Notes under the pieces: model-generated
What the model saw: only the letters and a program-made list of their open reading frames with translations
Database searches by the model: none
Told to the model about the DNA's origin: nothing
Translations under genes and position numbers: made by a program
In this document: piece after piece, positions 24,483-38,554 of the stretch
Position numbering within the stretch: the first letter of the stretch is position 1
Layout: each line of letters starts with the position of its first letter
Assembly (NCBI GenBank): GCA_002914845.1
Contig: JXTC01000011.1
Coordinates: 494,237-558,236 of the forward strand
From: Trema orientale
Taxonomy: Eukaryota > Streptophyta > Magnoliopsida > Rosales > Cannabaceae
DNA: 64,000 bases
Direction: 5' to 3'

Positions 24483-26433
24483 CATTACAAAAAAATTGAC
24501 TTTTAGCAACAAAAGATTTAGTAGCTAAATTAAACTTTATTTTTGGTAGTAGAATACTTTTTGCTATCAAAAAAATTTGGTGTCCACTTGATAGTAATAG
24601 CCCGATAGCATAATCTATTTTGCTACCAAAGAAAAATCAGTAGCCAAACACTTGATTTTCTGCTACTAATAATTAGTAACAAAATATTATTAATTTGGTA
24701 GCAAGAAGATCAACGTTTTAGTGTCGAATGCAACCAAAATTAATATGTTGCTACCAAAATCTATCTTCTATTTAGTAGCAAAATCTCTCCAAATTTGTCT
24801 TTTATATTTATTTATTTTTTATAATGAGAGCCAAATTGTTATTTTTATGTTATTAATATAAAATTTATTTTCATTAAATAGAAACTGCTTAAACCAAATT
24901 ATATGAGAGGGTTCATTTTATTTTAATTTTATTTCTTTGATTGGGCCCACAAATAAAATTCTATATTATTTATTTATTTGGTTAATTATTATTTCACTAT
25001 TCACTGAAGCTAAATTGATACGAGACATACATGCTTAAAAAATGGATCAGATTATAACAATTAAACGGGAAAAAAAAATATTACTGCCAAAAAAAATGAA
25101 AGAGAAAAATATATTGATAAAACAGAGTGAATTATTTACATATTATACAATTTACACATAATATTTAAAAGATAATAGGAGCTTTTAGATTATCTTGAAG
25201 GAGAGATGTTCGCTCAAATTGCAATCCAAATCACAGACGGTCGAGACAGCACACAGCAAATTACATGATGACATTGAGAATGTCATCAATCCAAATCACA
25301 GACCTCTAGAGACACATCATGGGAGAGAATGATTCTGATCAAAGGAAACAGCGCAGCCTAGCTAGGAAATATTAATAGAACAACATCGTCAGCAATTAAG
25401 AAAGATTGCCAATCATCAAAGAGGTTGCTCGAGGTCAGGAGTGAGAAAGGATAGTTGTACTCTACTGGCGTGGCAGATGAGAAACCTAGGTGGTGCAAAA
25501 AGAGGAAAAAAAAAAAAACTTAGATCATAGCATAGCAACAATCAAATTAGACTTCAGTTTCTTTGACAAAGGAACAAAGTACATAGAAGAGAAAGAAAAA
25601 CTAGACTAACCCTAGACATAGCAAATGAGAAAAATGTGAGAGTGCTATAGATTGTTATGGTAGAGATAGTGGAGAGGTAGTTAGTTGTATATTTAATTAT
25701 ATATCTGTTTCTAATATTTATATTTAATTATATATCACGTTATTTTCCTTTAATAAAACTCATTATTAATATTAGTTCATTAATATTATTGATAATTAAC
25801 TATATATCTTTACAATATTAATGGTCAAATACTAAGCTTAAATTATATATATTTATATATATATATTCTAAGTCAATTTAAAATATGTATATATTTTATA
25901 CGTTTATGTCTATGTACACTTTCCACAATTGTTTCCTATCAAAATTTGGGTAGCAAAATTTTTATATCCTCTCACTACCAAATATATATAGTTTTGCTAT
26001 CAAAGTCTCTTGGTAGTGTGAATATCCTCACTATGCACATCTTTGTCTACCAAATTTTTGATAACAGAATATTTGTTTACTTTTTGAAACCAAAAGAACT
26101 TAGTAGCAAAATGTCTTAATTCGACTAAGTAAATTAGTAGCAAAAAGTATTTTCCTGCTACAAAATTCATTTATTAGCGGATAACTAATGGATCGACCTG
26201 CCAGTATTTTATTTTTGGTGGCACTAACTTTTGCTACTGAATCCACATTTAGTAGCAAATGATGATAGCTTGCTGCTAAAAATTTGATAGCAATAATTTT
26301 TTTGTCTCATTTTAATATGATTTTCTACTAATACTTTTTGCTACAAAAATTTGGTAGCAACAGCTCATATTTCGCTACCAAATAATTTTTGTAGCTAAAA
26401 ACTCAGTAGTAAAAAATTAATTTTCTTGTAGTG
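24483..26433. mobile_element. Non-autonomous CACTA (En/Spm-like) element
   Basis: The right end, read inward, is CACTACAAGAAAATTAATTT, the classic CACTA terminus. The left end is a decayed CATTACAAAAAAATTGACTT. Both are flanked by the 3-bp duplication GTG (24480-24482 and 26434-26436). Both subterminal zones are packed with a short motif in both orientations (TAGTAGCAAAA / TTTGGTAGC), which in CACTA elements is where transposase binds. The 1.95-kb body carries no transposase-like frame. Its middle, about 25200-25620, lacks the motif and contains a 17-mer, CAATCCAAATCACAGAC, repeated near 25223 and 25289. Confidence 0.8.
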
Positions 26434-26436
26434 GTG

Positions 26437-29190
26437 AAGTACTTCCATTCTTCATAGTTGATCAAATCACGGAGACCATAGCGCACTACTATCACATTGA
26501 TGGTCCCGATTGAGTTCATGATACGAGGTAGAATAAGTAAGAAATATGAAATAAGTCATCCCAATTCTCCTTTTCATTTAGAAAGAACAAAGGACTAATT
26601 GATTAAGAAAAACAAATAATATCAAAAAGCAATGACAACGACCACAAAAAATAATTTTGTCACTATTTATGATGATAACGATGATCATATAGGATCGATG
26701 AGGACACTAATACTAAAGACAATGATGGTAAATGACAATAATGATGTTGATGACAATGAAAGTTTCGTACACAACACTATTTGTACATATATTACAGAGG
26801 GTACTCGAGGAATAATACTCTAATTTGACCACGATAAACTTTGTAACTAGTTGATATTTATATAAATAAAAAACAAGTTTCCATAGCTTTATAAAAAGCC
26901 ATTTCTTTCAAATGATTGAATATAGTCAAAGTAAAGAAGTATATAATTGCATGTACACATTAAAAAAAAGAAGAAGAAGAAGAAGAAGAACATTAGAATA
27001 AAATAACGATGGCATAAATAAGCAACGCATTATGAGATTCCCTTGCTCTTAATAATTAATCCTTTTATAGGAATAACGTGATCCTAAGAATCCACATTCA
27101 CTTTACCACCAAATAATTATTCGGTCTAGATCATTGTCAAACTTTCCATTGGATTTAGAATCAAGAGAGAAATCATTTTATGTCCAATTAATAACAAATT
27201 TTAGACCTTAATTTAATTAAATAACTTTATAGCAGCTAAGAATAATTCTACAAGAGGAATGGTGTTTTCTATCCAATATATTATTCTGAATCTTCATCAT
27301 TTATTACTCAATAAACACGAATTAAAATTTGATCCGATCTAAAAAGTTGTTGCGATAATGAAAAAAAATATCGATATACTTAATAATAATCTTATTTCAA
27401 CACATGATTCTCGCGAAGTTTTTGGCTTTTGTTTGCAATTTTATGCGCATTTCATTGCTTTATTAGAATTTTAAATGTTGATTAGGTCGATGACGGATCA
27501 AAAATCCAAAGTTTATTCTAATAGTAGTTGTTCCAAATTAGCCAATCAATCACTAAACTAAGCCTAATTAGCAAGGGAAGAAAAATAATAATAACTAGGT
27601 TTAGACTTAAAGCAGGACCACAACGTTGTTTGTGTATAGAAATCCCATGCGCATACTACAAAAATCAGTTCCAACCTTAAAAATTGGATTTAATTAAAAT
27701 ATTGTTCCCGTCAAAAAGAAGAACATGGGTCCTCGACACGTATCATATAGCCTAGATAATAAAATAAAGTGAAAAAAGAAAACAGTTAGGGACAAATGCC
27801 AAGACAATTGCCTCGGAGTGATTGTGTTAGGGATCTTGTTCCCTTTGCTTTCAAATCTTGCTTAGGCTCCGTAGTGCCTATTTACCACATCATCATATAT
27901 AACATGATAAATAATATTTTCTAAGCACAACCAAGATTGTAGGGCCGATTCCGAACAACAAGTCCTCACATTTGGTTATGTCTCTTATAGGATACCACAT
28001 GGGGAAATTAGGGCGAACTCAACGAAGAGATTGTCAAAATTTTTAAGACATTTTCCTAACGTGGTTTTGAGTTTTTTTTTTTCAATTTAGAAAAGCTAAT
28101 AATAAAGTAGGCAAACATGTTGACAATAATGTTGCCAAATTGTCTATCTAGCACTATATATAGGAGCGACCAAATAACAAAGTTGTTAATGGGTTGTGAT
28201 TAAAAACTAATTAAGACAGTTGGAAATTAAGTAGGATTTGGGAAAGTTGACTGAGCTCATTAGGGTTCTTCTGTGTGGCTCGAAAAATCATACATGGGGT
28301 ATGTAGGATTTTTTTTTTTTTTTTTTCAAATAGTGAGATTTGTGGGATAAGTTCAAATGCCTTTTTCACACACTTGCTTAGTTTGTTTGGGTTAAATATA
28401 TACGCATAGTTATGCATGCTTTGTGTTTGAATAAAAAATGCAAAGATGGCCGGTGACTTGGACACGCTCATGGACGTGGGCTTTTGGCATCGAGACCCTA
28501 AATTGACCATTCCGGCAAAAACTGAATTTTCTGGTCTAACAAGTAATATTAGATTGTGAATTTTATATTATAAGAACGTAAGGAAACCTAATCTTAAACA
28601 GACCCTTGTTCCCCTCTTGCATGTTTATAGGGTCGGTGACATGCAAATGACCTAATATGACCTGTTAAAAAAATAAAAACACCTAGTTACGTAGACCAAA
28701 AAATTTACAACTTGTCACTTGGGGTATCATTATTCTTTTGTCTCCGAATGTTGTTATGAAGAAAGCATTATCTTCTTATCTTATAGTATTTTATTCATGC
28801 ACAAAATATATCCATATTAATTACAAGAGATTTACACATTTACACATACATAATAGATATGTGGTCGGGTATATCTTACTTGTAAAATTGTGAATGATTC
28901 TTCAACATAAAATTTTGATCATCAAATATTTTTCTATCGGATTTACAAATTATTTACCAGATATATATACACATTAATTCTTAACTAATTATTTTATCTT
29001 GTTAATTAATTCCTTCATTTATATTTTTCTCAATTTAGTTTCCCTAGTTTTGAATGTTCAAAATAAGCAGCTTCCACATCTGCCGTTTGTTAATTTAATT
29101 AGGTGGCATACAGCTTTGAGTAGTGTTGTTTCTTGGCAGAGTTGGGAGACAAAGGCAGAGATAGGACTGGATTTGGTACTAGTACTGTGT

Positions 29191-29240
<50 letters not shown>

Positions 29241-32200
29241 TATGAGTCATGCATGACCTTAATTTGAAGGGGAGGGAGGGTGGGGGAGACGTATTTTGAA
29301 GGGGTTGAGGAGCTGTCACTTCGGGAAATTTGTCTTCTATAAGGGTTTTAGACCATTTTGTATGCCAAGAAACCGACACCAGGGTGCGGCCCTGGCTCGG
29401 CCAAATCCCAAAGATTATGCACCGTGTCTCCTTTCCCTTACCCCCCTCTCTCTCAGACGTGCCCTTGCCCATGACCCATCATCCTATTTTGGTCTTCATC
29501 ATCTTCATTCTTTGAAATGACCTTACATTCTGTCTAGTCTATAATAATCGATATAAATTTCAAACGGGAAAAATAAATAAATAAATAAAATCTCAGGTTG
29601 ATCATGAACAGAAAATTCACGTTCATATCTGGCTATTCATGTATAAATTTTTTGCATGTTTTTTTTTCTTTAATGGAATTGAATTTGCATGATTGCAAAA
29701 GATGTAACTTTTTGATTAACTTGTATCCATATCTTATTTTGTTTTGTTTTGTTTTGCTGTACTACATGACATTTATTTGGTACATAGCGAGAGAGAAAAG
29801 TTTAGTATTATTAATTTCACTATAATGTTTTTCGATCTCTATACAAGTTACGTATATATTAGTGCATAAAGTAATTCAACTAGGGCAAATATTACAAATA
29901 TTTAAAGAGAGAAAAGTGAAAAAACAACGGCACATGTATAGTAAGGGAAATTAGAAGTAAGGATATATGTATAGTGATATATCTATATATATATATACGT
30001 ACGACAGAATCTCAACATAATTCTGAGAATGATTAAAATTTACGAAATTCTATTATGCTGAGATCGATTCTTTAGAATAATATATGTGTACATATAACTC
30101 GTATAAACCTTTCAAATCTTATCTTCTACAGCTAGCTATATAAAGTATATATATACACCCGTAAAAAGGTTCATCATAAAAGTAGAGCTGAAAAACAAAA
30201 AACTCAATCAAAACAACCATTTACTCTGTTATCTCAACATGCATGAAAACTTTTGAAACTTTGGTCGAGACAGGTTAAAAAACCTTCAAAATTTTCTTGT
30301 GTAACTAGCTAGCTATACACGACGAACTTTTATTTACTACAAAACATTGGGTACTGGCATTATCTTTTTTTCATTGAATCAAAACCCTTCTTCTTCTTGG
30401 CAAACAGCTCATTACTGCCACGTTGACGTGGCAACCTATTGCATAGATATGCATAGATATTATTTATTACACTGCATGAAATATATAATTTTTCTTTTTT
30501 TAAAAAAGTGGAAGCTTATCTAATTTATAAACAACACCAGCAGACGAAGCAACTCAGTTTGTCCCCTTCTTTTACCACTTTTTTCCGTAGCCAAGTCCAA
30601 AACTAACCCCATTCAAATTGGGCTTTTTACTGAAATAGTAGGCCTTTTTTTCCCCCCTAGTCGGTCCAATAAAAGCATATGTCACAGCTGGAAAAGGGGT
30701 TAAATTTGACTTCAAAGCAAAGAACCAAAAAAGGCTTAACTCAACAATAGTAAATTACCATTCACTGGCAAAGGGACAGGTGTGAGCTGTTTCCTTCAAT
30801 TATTTTCCGTCTATATTGTCAAAATGTCTCGGGTTAAAAGATTCTTACTGATACTTTTGTCAAGGTCACATATAAAAAATTTACAAGAATGCCTTCTTTT
30901 TGTAATTGTTCATATCAATATATGTCTTGTTCTTGCTCAATCGTCGGAGCAACAAGACAAAGAGGTTTTGAAAGTGAAAACGGAAAGCATGGGACTATAC
31001 ATAATAGGGACTCTATTCTATAATATTGCGGATAAGAACAAATTCAGAAAGTCTAACACGTCATCATGGAGATCTATCATCATCATAATCATCTCTATAT
31101 ATAATTATATATCATAACCATCATCTATGATATTCTTGATAATATATCCATGCATGCATGATGCTTCGCTACAGGTTTTCAACGCCCCCAAAATAAAAAG
31201 GGATTTTGCTGTCAATAATTCTCTATTTACATGATATAAAAATAAATCAATTAATAGAAATGATAAAAATTAAGAACTAGAAAAAAGGGTCTGTATATAG
31301 TTTAATCCCATTAAAGAAAAGAGGGTGTGATTTCCATGCATTATTGTAGACATGTAATTAGGTGTTGTACATTAATTTGCTACATTAGTAGTAACTTGTA
31401 AATTATGTTATAGAACTCTCTCTTATTTAGAAAAAGGAAAAAAAAAAAAGAAAAAAAAAAGGGTTAATGCAACTATGATCTAAATTAATGCAAGTGTATT
31501 AACAGCTAAAAGTTTAGATGCTAGTGTTTGTATTTGGTGGATGGTCCCCTCTATGGCGGTTCCCAATATCAGATTATATGCTAAATGTTTCATCAACAAA
31601 AGTAAGGTTGAGATTCATATGTCTTAACTTTGTCTCCAATTATTATTTGCACTTCTGTCCCATCTTAGGTATTTGTGCGTGAACTTCAGCATTAGTCTCG
31701 GCTAAATTAATCCAGTGAAAAACCAAGATAATTGTCTACAATTTACCCTCTGCAATTGCTGGGAGTGCGAAGCACGCGCTTGAGAAAAGAATGGGATTTC
31801 GTCTAATTGGGTATAGATGAGATACCGGGACACATCCCTTAAGCTGGTGGATTATGTGGGGAGGTTAGTGGAGGACCCTCAAGGGGCCATAGCTCAAGAA
31901 ACGGTTAATAGTGGGGAATAGAAAATAGTAACGAGCTAGGGGAGGAAGTGACAGAACGGCGAAGCAATGTTTTTTTTTTTTTTTTTTTTTTGTTATTTTA
32001 AAATTTTGTGAGATGGAATTCTAGTATAGTGCCCAAGGACCCATCAAAGAGATATAAAAGAAATCTAGAGGCAGAAACCTTCAAATCTAACTATATTTGG
32101 ATTTATAAGGGGAGATCATGAAATGTCTTTTCACTTTGCATTGCTTGGTGGGGTTTGAGGATCTCTGTCTTTGGAGTTTGGAAGGTCAAATCTATCTTCT

Positions 32201-34540
32201 TCTTAATTATTCTCTTTTTTTCTCGCCTTCTTTGACCAATTATTTGAGATTCATAACGACTTATTATTAATATCTAAAATCTGACGTATTTTTCTATTAT
32301 AGTAGGTAAACTAAAATGCAAGTTGCACCTTTAGTACTAGAGATAACATAAAATTGTTGTTTGGGAATGGATTATGTATAGTACTGTCATCTGTTCTTTG
32401 GTGTAGTATAGATACTAGTATTCAATATGATGAGAATTATAGTTTTTGCATAACCTTAAGAATGAATACTAAATGAATATTAAAATATTAGATTTTTCAA
32501 ATACAAAATATAATTTTAAAATAAATTTGAATATTTAAGTGAATAAAGAAAAATATGTTAAAAAAAGGACCCACAAGATTAAACTTGGAATTACCAACAT
32601 TGTCTAGAATTCTTTAGAGTGTATGGGAGGGGAAAGATTTGAATCCTAGTAAGACCAATTTATGTATAAATTTTATAATAAAAAATTAAAAAAAAATTAT
32701 TCGTCCAAAAATGAAACAACAAACAAAAAATTAGAATTTAGTAGTCTCAACTAATCCTTCATTGGGTGCACCAAATGTGGCCTTAGTAAATAATAACACA
32801 CAAGAGTTTTGCTACGGAAATATACATTTTCTTCTTTTCCTATATTTTGGACGTTATCCCTCAAAACTCCCACCAAGGAAAAAGTTTGATGTATGACATG
32901 TAGAGGTAATTGAGTTGTCATTTTTTTTTTCTTTTTTGGAAATTGAGTTGCCAAGTGATGTTTTAAAACTAGCTAAAATGACAATACGCACCGACAATAT
33001 TAATATTAAACTTGCACATCTTCTCATTAAATTGTATTCTGCCAAAAACAAAGGTTTCATTGCGTCAATTTAGTTGTGGAAGCGGTTTGGAAATTAATTA
33101 AGTCATTTTTGTATTGCTCTGCGTAAGGAAAATATGGATTTATTATAAAATCCAGTTCAGATAAAACCATCTCTCATCTCTCAAGTCAAATACTCAAGTA
33201 TAAAAAATTTCATGCATGCATTACATGCGCAAGCAAAACTGCTTGCATTCAATAACTTCAACAGAATGCCTCTTATCGACAAATGCAAATATGGCGAAAT
33301 AATAATAATAATAATTTGCAATTTTTCTTTTCTTTTTTTTTTTTAATAGAAAGTAATATTGGTCTATAAGTCATTTCAAAATAGATCAGTTTCAACAACA
33401 CGTTAAATAAAGAACTAAATAAAACAATTAGTAGTGTCAATAAAATTCTCGACTTTGTTAGTCCTTTATGTGAGGGTGAAAGGTAACTGGAAATTAACGA
33501 TTATAAAGAGACATTCTTTTTATTTTCTTTCTGCAAAATGACAACAATAATGACAACGATAATGACGGCGACAGCGACACAATAAAATCATCTGTGCTTC
33601 ATTATTGCAAGTAGTAAAGCGATTTGTGTATTGAGATTTTCCATTGGGAAGAATCTCCAATCTTGGCAAATTTTGTTAATTAAATCAAATTCAACTATAG
33701 AACGGCTGAAACTATCCATGACTCATGCAATAATAACGAACTAAAAAGGTGATGATTTACTCTTTATGAAGTACACATAACGAACTGAAAAGTGACAGTT
33801 TAACATGTATATGCAACGAACTTAAAAAAGTGACAGTTTTATACGTACAATCTCGATATAACAAACTTGAAAGGTGGCAATTTCTTTATGTGCAATTTGC
33901 CCTTTTTTCTTTCCTCTAGAATATGTACAATTTGATTATCCATGCTGTCCGAATGGAAATCGATTGCTCGGGAAGAAAATATAAATTTCGAAATAATTCA
34001 TTTTAGGTGCCTATGTAATTTAGATTATTAAATATTGCAATGTCAATATATAAAAAGAAAAAAAAATAATACAGAAAAAAAAGCTTAAAATAAAGGAATT
34101 GCATATGCTGATTGATACATTTCCAAAGAAGTAAAAACGCATGCACTTACCATTTATTCGGCTTTGTCTGCTTTGATCCATGAGAAAGTGAAATGGACGA
34201 ATCTTATGAGTTTTTTTTTTTGTCCCTTTCTTTTTGTTGGTCCAAATGACAATTTATTTTTATGATTATTTTTAGGATGATTTTATTGAAGACTAGACAT
34301 AAAAGGTATATACTGGTAGTTAGGGTTCGTTTGGGATAATTTTTATCTCCTGAAATAAAAGTCCAAAGAGATTTTCTTGGAAAAACTAATAGGTTCATAC
34401 TTCATTAAAAATGTCTCTTTTATTTTTAATTAAAAAAAGACATTCTAGTAATTTATCCAAATACTCCAAAATGTAATTTTTAGACTCCAAAAGATCTTTG
34501 AAAGTCATGTCAAAATGACCCACCTTGAAGTTATAATCTT
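26437..34540. other. Long gene-free AT-rich stretch
   Basis: No protein or RNA gene was recognised on either strand. All reading frames are short and of low complexity. Contents noted are an (AAG)n run at about 26968-26990, the (GA)n array at 29195-29238, a (TAAA)n patch near 29572-29590, TA runs near 29980-29997 and a long poly-T at about 31970-31991. Confidence 0.55.
29195..29238. repeat. (GA)n microsatellite
   Basis: About 22 uninterrupted GA units. No neighbouring gene start could be assigned to it. Confidence 0.95.
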
Positions 34541-34559
34541 TTGTAATAGCCACATAATA

Positions 34560-34870
34560 GGTCACAAAAATTAACTTTTAGGGACTTCGAGCAAAATACT
34601 CGAATTCTAGGCCACTATTTAGTAAATATCTAATTTTAGAATATGATAGCAAAATGATCGATATATCAATTTTAGTTTAAAAAAAAAAATAGTCGTATAT
34701 CAATTTCGACATCTAGTATATCATGCATACTCAGCATTTTTTCAAGAAAAGAAAATTGATACACAGGCACCTAAAACTGATACATTGATATACTATTGAC
34801 CAATTAAATTGATACATTGATATACTATTGATGAATTAAATTGATACAGTGATAAGGACCATTTAGCAAA
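34560..34870. mobile_element. AT-rich MITE-like copy, TATCAATTT family
   Basis: The sequence repeats ATATCAATTT and ATTGATACATTGATATAC units, bordered by ACTATTTAGTAAATATC-like and CATTTAGCAAAG-like edges that resemble each other when inverted. The same style recurs at 35848-36160, 40440-40900, 50930-51170 and 52440-52860. Ends are approximate. Confidence 0.4.
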
Positions 34871-34907
34871 GAGACGAAACCAGTGGCAATTATTTAAAAT
34901 GAAGTGG

Positions 34908-34910
<3 letters not shown>

Positions 34911-34949
<39 letters not shown>
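34911..34949. repeat. (GA)n microsatellite
   Basis: About nineteen AG/GA units inside the repeat-rich zone. Confidence 0.95.
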
Positions 34950-35847
34950 CTATTTTGTTATAAAACCTCTGACTTTTATGCCTAATCTTAAAAGTATCAT
35001 CCTAGAAAACAGTCATAAAAAGTCACTTTGGCCCAAATTACTCTAGGATTCGTACATGGGTACTTCGGGCTGAAATGATTTTTTTATAACTACTTACCAA
35101 GATAGAAATGAATAGTCACATAAATAGAAATCGATAGTCACAATGCTTGTGACCTAATCACAAATATTGCTAGTAGTCACAACACATACCTATGAAAATC
35201 CTTAAAAACAAAAAATAAAGAACAAAAAAAAAGCCCATTATGAAAAACTGATCTTAAAAACGTCTTCTTGGCTAAATAAAAAAATTAAAATAAAAACTAT
35301 TATAGCTGTTTACTAAATAGTAATGGAAATTATATATAGAGTAATGATTCACATTCACATGTTACCAAAATATGAAAGAGGAGAAAATGTTTAGGGCTCA
35401 CATAAATTTGAGAGAAAATAACGGGAACTCTTCCACCACCAACACCCTAGAGTATATAATTACCCATAAATACTCGTTTTTTTTTATTAACATTAAAAAA
35501 ATACATTTTTAATCCTAAATATCTATTTACTTTAAAACATACATACTTTTAAAACAACAGTTTAGTAAATTTAATGCATTCCCATTATATTTCATTGGTT
35601 AAGTAAGTACATGAATGGTATTTTATTGAATATGATTCTTTTCTTAATAGTTTTAAGTAAATAACATAATACAAATGATGATTCTCAAATTCTTGTATTT
35701 TATTCTCATTCACTTTCCCCTTATTTATTTCAATTATGATTACAACAAAGTTAACATACCGTAGATCCGTCCATTTCCTAATTACTCCTACCGAGTCCAA
35801 TTCCCATGAGAAAGCTAACCGGAAAGAGTATTCATAAAAAATGTTCT

Positions 35848-36160
35848 TTTTTCACATTAATTTTAAAAAATGGCCCTTTTTTCAACCTATTCCATACATG
35901 ACTAGTTTTAGTATGTCAGTTTTATGTAAAATAAATCAATTTTATATTTGTATATCAATTATATATATTATATCAATTTTTTTATTAGTATATCAACTTT
36001 ATATAAAATATATCAATTTTGAAATTGATATTTTTTTATAAAATTTATTTATTTCGACATTTTTTTGATAAATTTGGTTATTTTTTAATAGTATTTGAAA
36101 ACAGCCATTTTTTATAATAATGACACAAAATTCGGCTATTTAGCTAGGAAGTCAAAGGGA
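35848..36160. mobile_element. AT-rich MITE-like copy, TATCAATTT family
   Basis: Internal TATATCAATTTT units are flanked by AAAAAATGGCCCTTTTTT on the left and AAACAGCCATTTTTTATAAT on the right, followed by CGGCTATTTAGCTAGG. The same right-hand phrase style occurs in the 52440-52860 copy. Confidence 0.45.
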
Positions 36161-36428
36161 AAAGGACATGGGAACGAGTAATTTGGGCCAAATTTACCTT
36201 TTCTGCAGTTTTTTTTTTTTTTCAAAATTACATTTTCAGAAGTTTCACAAATTTTTTTGACCAGTAGTCAAAAGTTTTACGATCTGAAAAACTCCTAAAA
36301 TTATCATAATAACCGTCGTCAAAATTTTGTTTTGCAGTCAAAAAGTTTATGACACCTAAAAATGCCTTTTTGAAAGAAAGTTACAGAAATTTGGGCCCAA
36401 AAAGACTCTTAGTTACTCTATTTCCCTA
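36143..36428. mobile_element. Short TIR element abutting the peroxidase-bearing element
   Basis: The left end begins GGGAAAAGGACATGGGAACG and reaches TTTGGGCC. The inverted right end begins GGGAAATAGAGTAACTAAGA and reaches TTTTTGGGCCC at the same distance. The right end overlaps the left target duplication of the next element, implying nested or adjacent insertion. Boundaries are approximate to a few bases. Confidence 0.5.
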
Positions 36429-38554
36429 GGGAAATTGATGTGTGTAGTCATTTTTTATAACCAAATGACTTTTTTACTACTGTTTTTCAGAATGACAATT
36501 CTAGATCTTCTCATGAGTCAAAAAGTCCAAAAATACCCTTTGTACTTGTCAAAGCTTTTGACCTCATTTTTTTTTCTTTTTGCATTTTTTCAATTCATAC
36601 ATTCCGTTCTTCTCCTCCAATCTCCACCTCTAGCACTACAAATAACCTTTATGCCTTTAGCCATTTTTCTGCCATTTTTATCCAAATCTAAGCTTAGTAT
36701 AGAGTTGAAACTTTGAATTTTAAAGAGGAAAAAAAAATAGAGAAGCACTCCAGTTAGGAAGCCACACATATCCACTACAGATCTACTCACTTGGTTTGAA
36801 ACTCCTCATTCTACTCTCTTGTCACCGCCTTCGCTGTATCTTGCTCCAATGCCCGTTTTCACCACTGTGATGGATCCTCATCTCTAGGTTTGAGGACCGG
36901 TGGGGTGGCGGTGGCGGGTTTAACGTCGATTCGGGTTCTAGAAAAAAGAGGGTCGGATTCTCATCCGCTTCGATATGATTTCTATGGTAAGTCGTGCCCG
37001 GATGTCGAGCTCATCGTCTAAGCCCCAGTCGAAGATTTGTACCAATACCAGTCTAATGTGGCCTTGGCACTTCTCTACCTCATCTTCCATGATTGTTTCA
37101 TCCAGGTACTCTTTTCTTACTCTTTCTTATTGTTTGTGATTTAGGTTTTTGTTTGATTGTACATATATTTGTGTGAATTGAGTTATTGTGAGTCCTCTCT
37201 GATTTTGATTTTGGTCAAATCTTTAAAGGGTGTGATGCATATGTTCTATTGGAACCAACTGATAGAATCGTTTCGGAAAAAGAGTCTCTTTGGACTAGTT
37301 TTAGTCTTCTTCTTCTTCTCTGAGTCACAAATTAGCCCTTCTTTTGAAAACCAAAGAAGAGAAACTGCAGAACAGAGGTTGAAGAAAATGGCGGACTAGG
37401 AGTGAGAAAAAAAATGCATAGTTGTCATAAATTTTGTGAGTTATAGTCATAAATCAGATCATGTATTTTTTGGAACTGTGAGAAATACGTGGCTGTCACG
37501 GATTGTGTGACTTATAGTCACACACTACTAATCTTTTTCTATTTTTTAGAAACACACGCTACTAATCTTGAATGACATAGTTTTTATATGAAAAATATAT
37601 TTTTTTGTGAGTTGGGGTATTATTAGATATTGTTATAAATTACTAAGCCATTGATAGTGGTCACAAATATGTGATTGTCACAATGTTTGTGACTCTAAGT
37701 CACTGATCTTAACTACTATCAGGGATTATGTAATTTAAAGTCACACATTGTGACTATTAATCTATGAATTACGAATTTTCATGTGAAAATTGGATTTTGT
37801 GTGGGTTACAAGCATTGTTAGCTATTATTAAACAGCTATTACTAAGCCATTGTTAGCCAATGTGAATACTTATTTTGATTTTGTGACGTAGGCACCAATT
37901 TAGTGGATGAGATTCACATATTGTACGAAATATTGACATCATTTATTGAATTGTAATTTGGTCAATAGTTTCTTGGAAACAATAAAAAAATGAATAATGT
38001 TTGGTAGAATATTAATTATGTGACTAATTATATGTGATTAAACAAATTAAGGTAAATCAAGTGACAGGTTTCTTGTCTTTTATTATTGCCCGTTACAAAT
38101 ATGTGACTTTTAGTTAAACTAAAATATAAATTGTTCTAACTATTCGTAATGATATAAAACAAATTATGATCATAAGTCACAAAATTGTGACTAACAATAA
38201 TAAAATTATGAGTAATATAACAATTTAAAAGATACCCAGAAAATGTGTCATAAAAATTGTGACCATTAATCACAAAATTATGATACTGTTCATGTCTTCA
38301 AAAGTTCACAATAATCATAACAATGTAAAATAAATTGTTCCGTAAAAAAAAAAAAAACTGTGACTATCTGTCACAAAATTGTGACTACCGGTAACAAAAT
38401 ATAAAATGACAGAAGGGCAGTTTCGGAATGATTATATTTTCTCTCTCCAAAAATAACTAAAAAAGTCATTATTTTGAACTATAAATGTCATTTTAAAAAA
38501 GTGAACTAAAAAAGTCAATTTAGCTTAAATTTAAACTATTCACGTCAATTTCCC
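36429..38554. mobile_element. Mutator-like (Pack-MULE-type) element carrying a peroxidase fragment
   Basis: The left end is GGGAAATTGATGTGTGTAGT and the inverted right end is GGGAAATTGACGTGAATAGT. Similarity continues for roughly 80 bp (for example CTTTTTTA and AATGACA in register). The flanks are ATTTCCCTA (36420-36428) and ATTTTCCTA (38555-38563), an 8/9 match as expected for an aged 9-bp duplication. About 700 bp of the right part is an inverted copy of the left part of the element at 53992-55142. The left part holds a class III peroxidase fragment on the + strand. No transposase was seen. Confidence 0.78.
36930..37287 (+). pseudogene. Class III peroxidase fragment (two exon pieces with intron)
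   Basis: In one frame, RYDFYGKSCPDVELIV (36971-37018) matches the start of secreted plant haem peroxidases. A TAA at 37019-37021 follows, then SNVALALLYLIFHDCFIQ ending at 37105, which includes the distal haem box R/Y-L-I-F-H-D-C-F. A GT at 37106 opens a short intron of about 122 bp. After an AG at 37228 the next piece encodes CDAYVLLEPTDRIVSEKES, matching the family's G-C-D-A-S-V-L-L box but one base out of phase with the first exon. The conserved catalytic Arg before the H-D-C is Tyr here. Nothing of the remaining two thirds of the enzyme follows. It is a dead fragment, contained within the element at 36429-38554. Confidence 0.82.
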
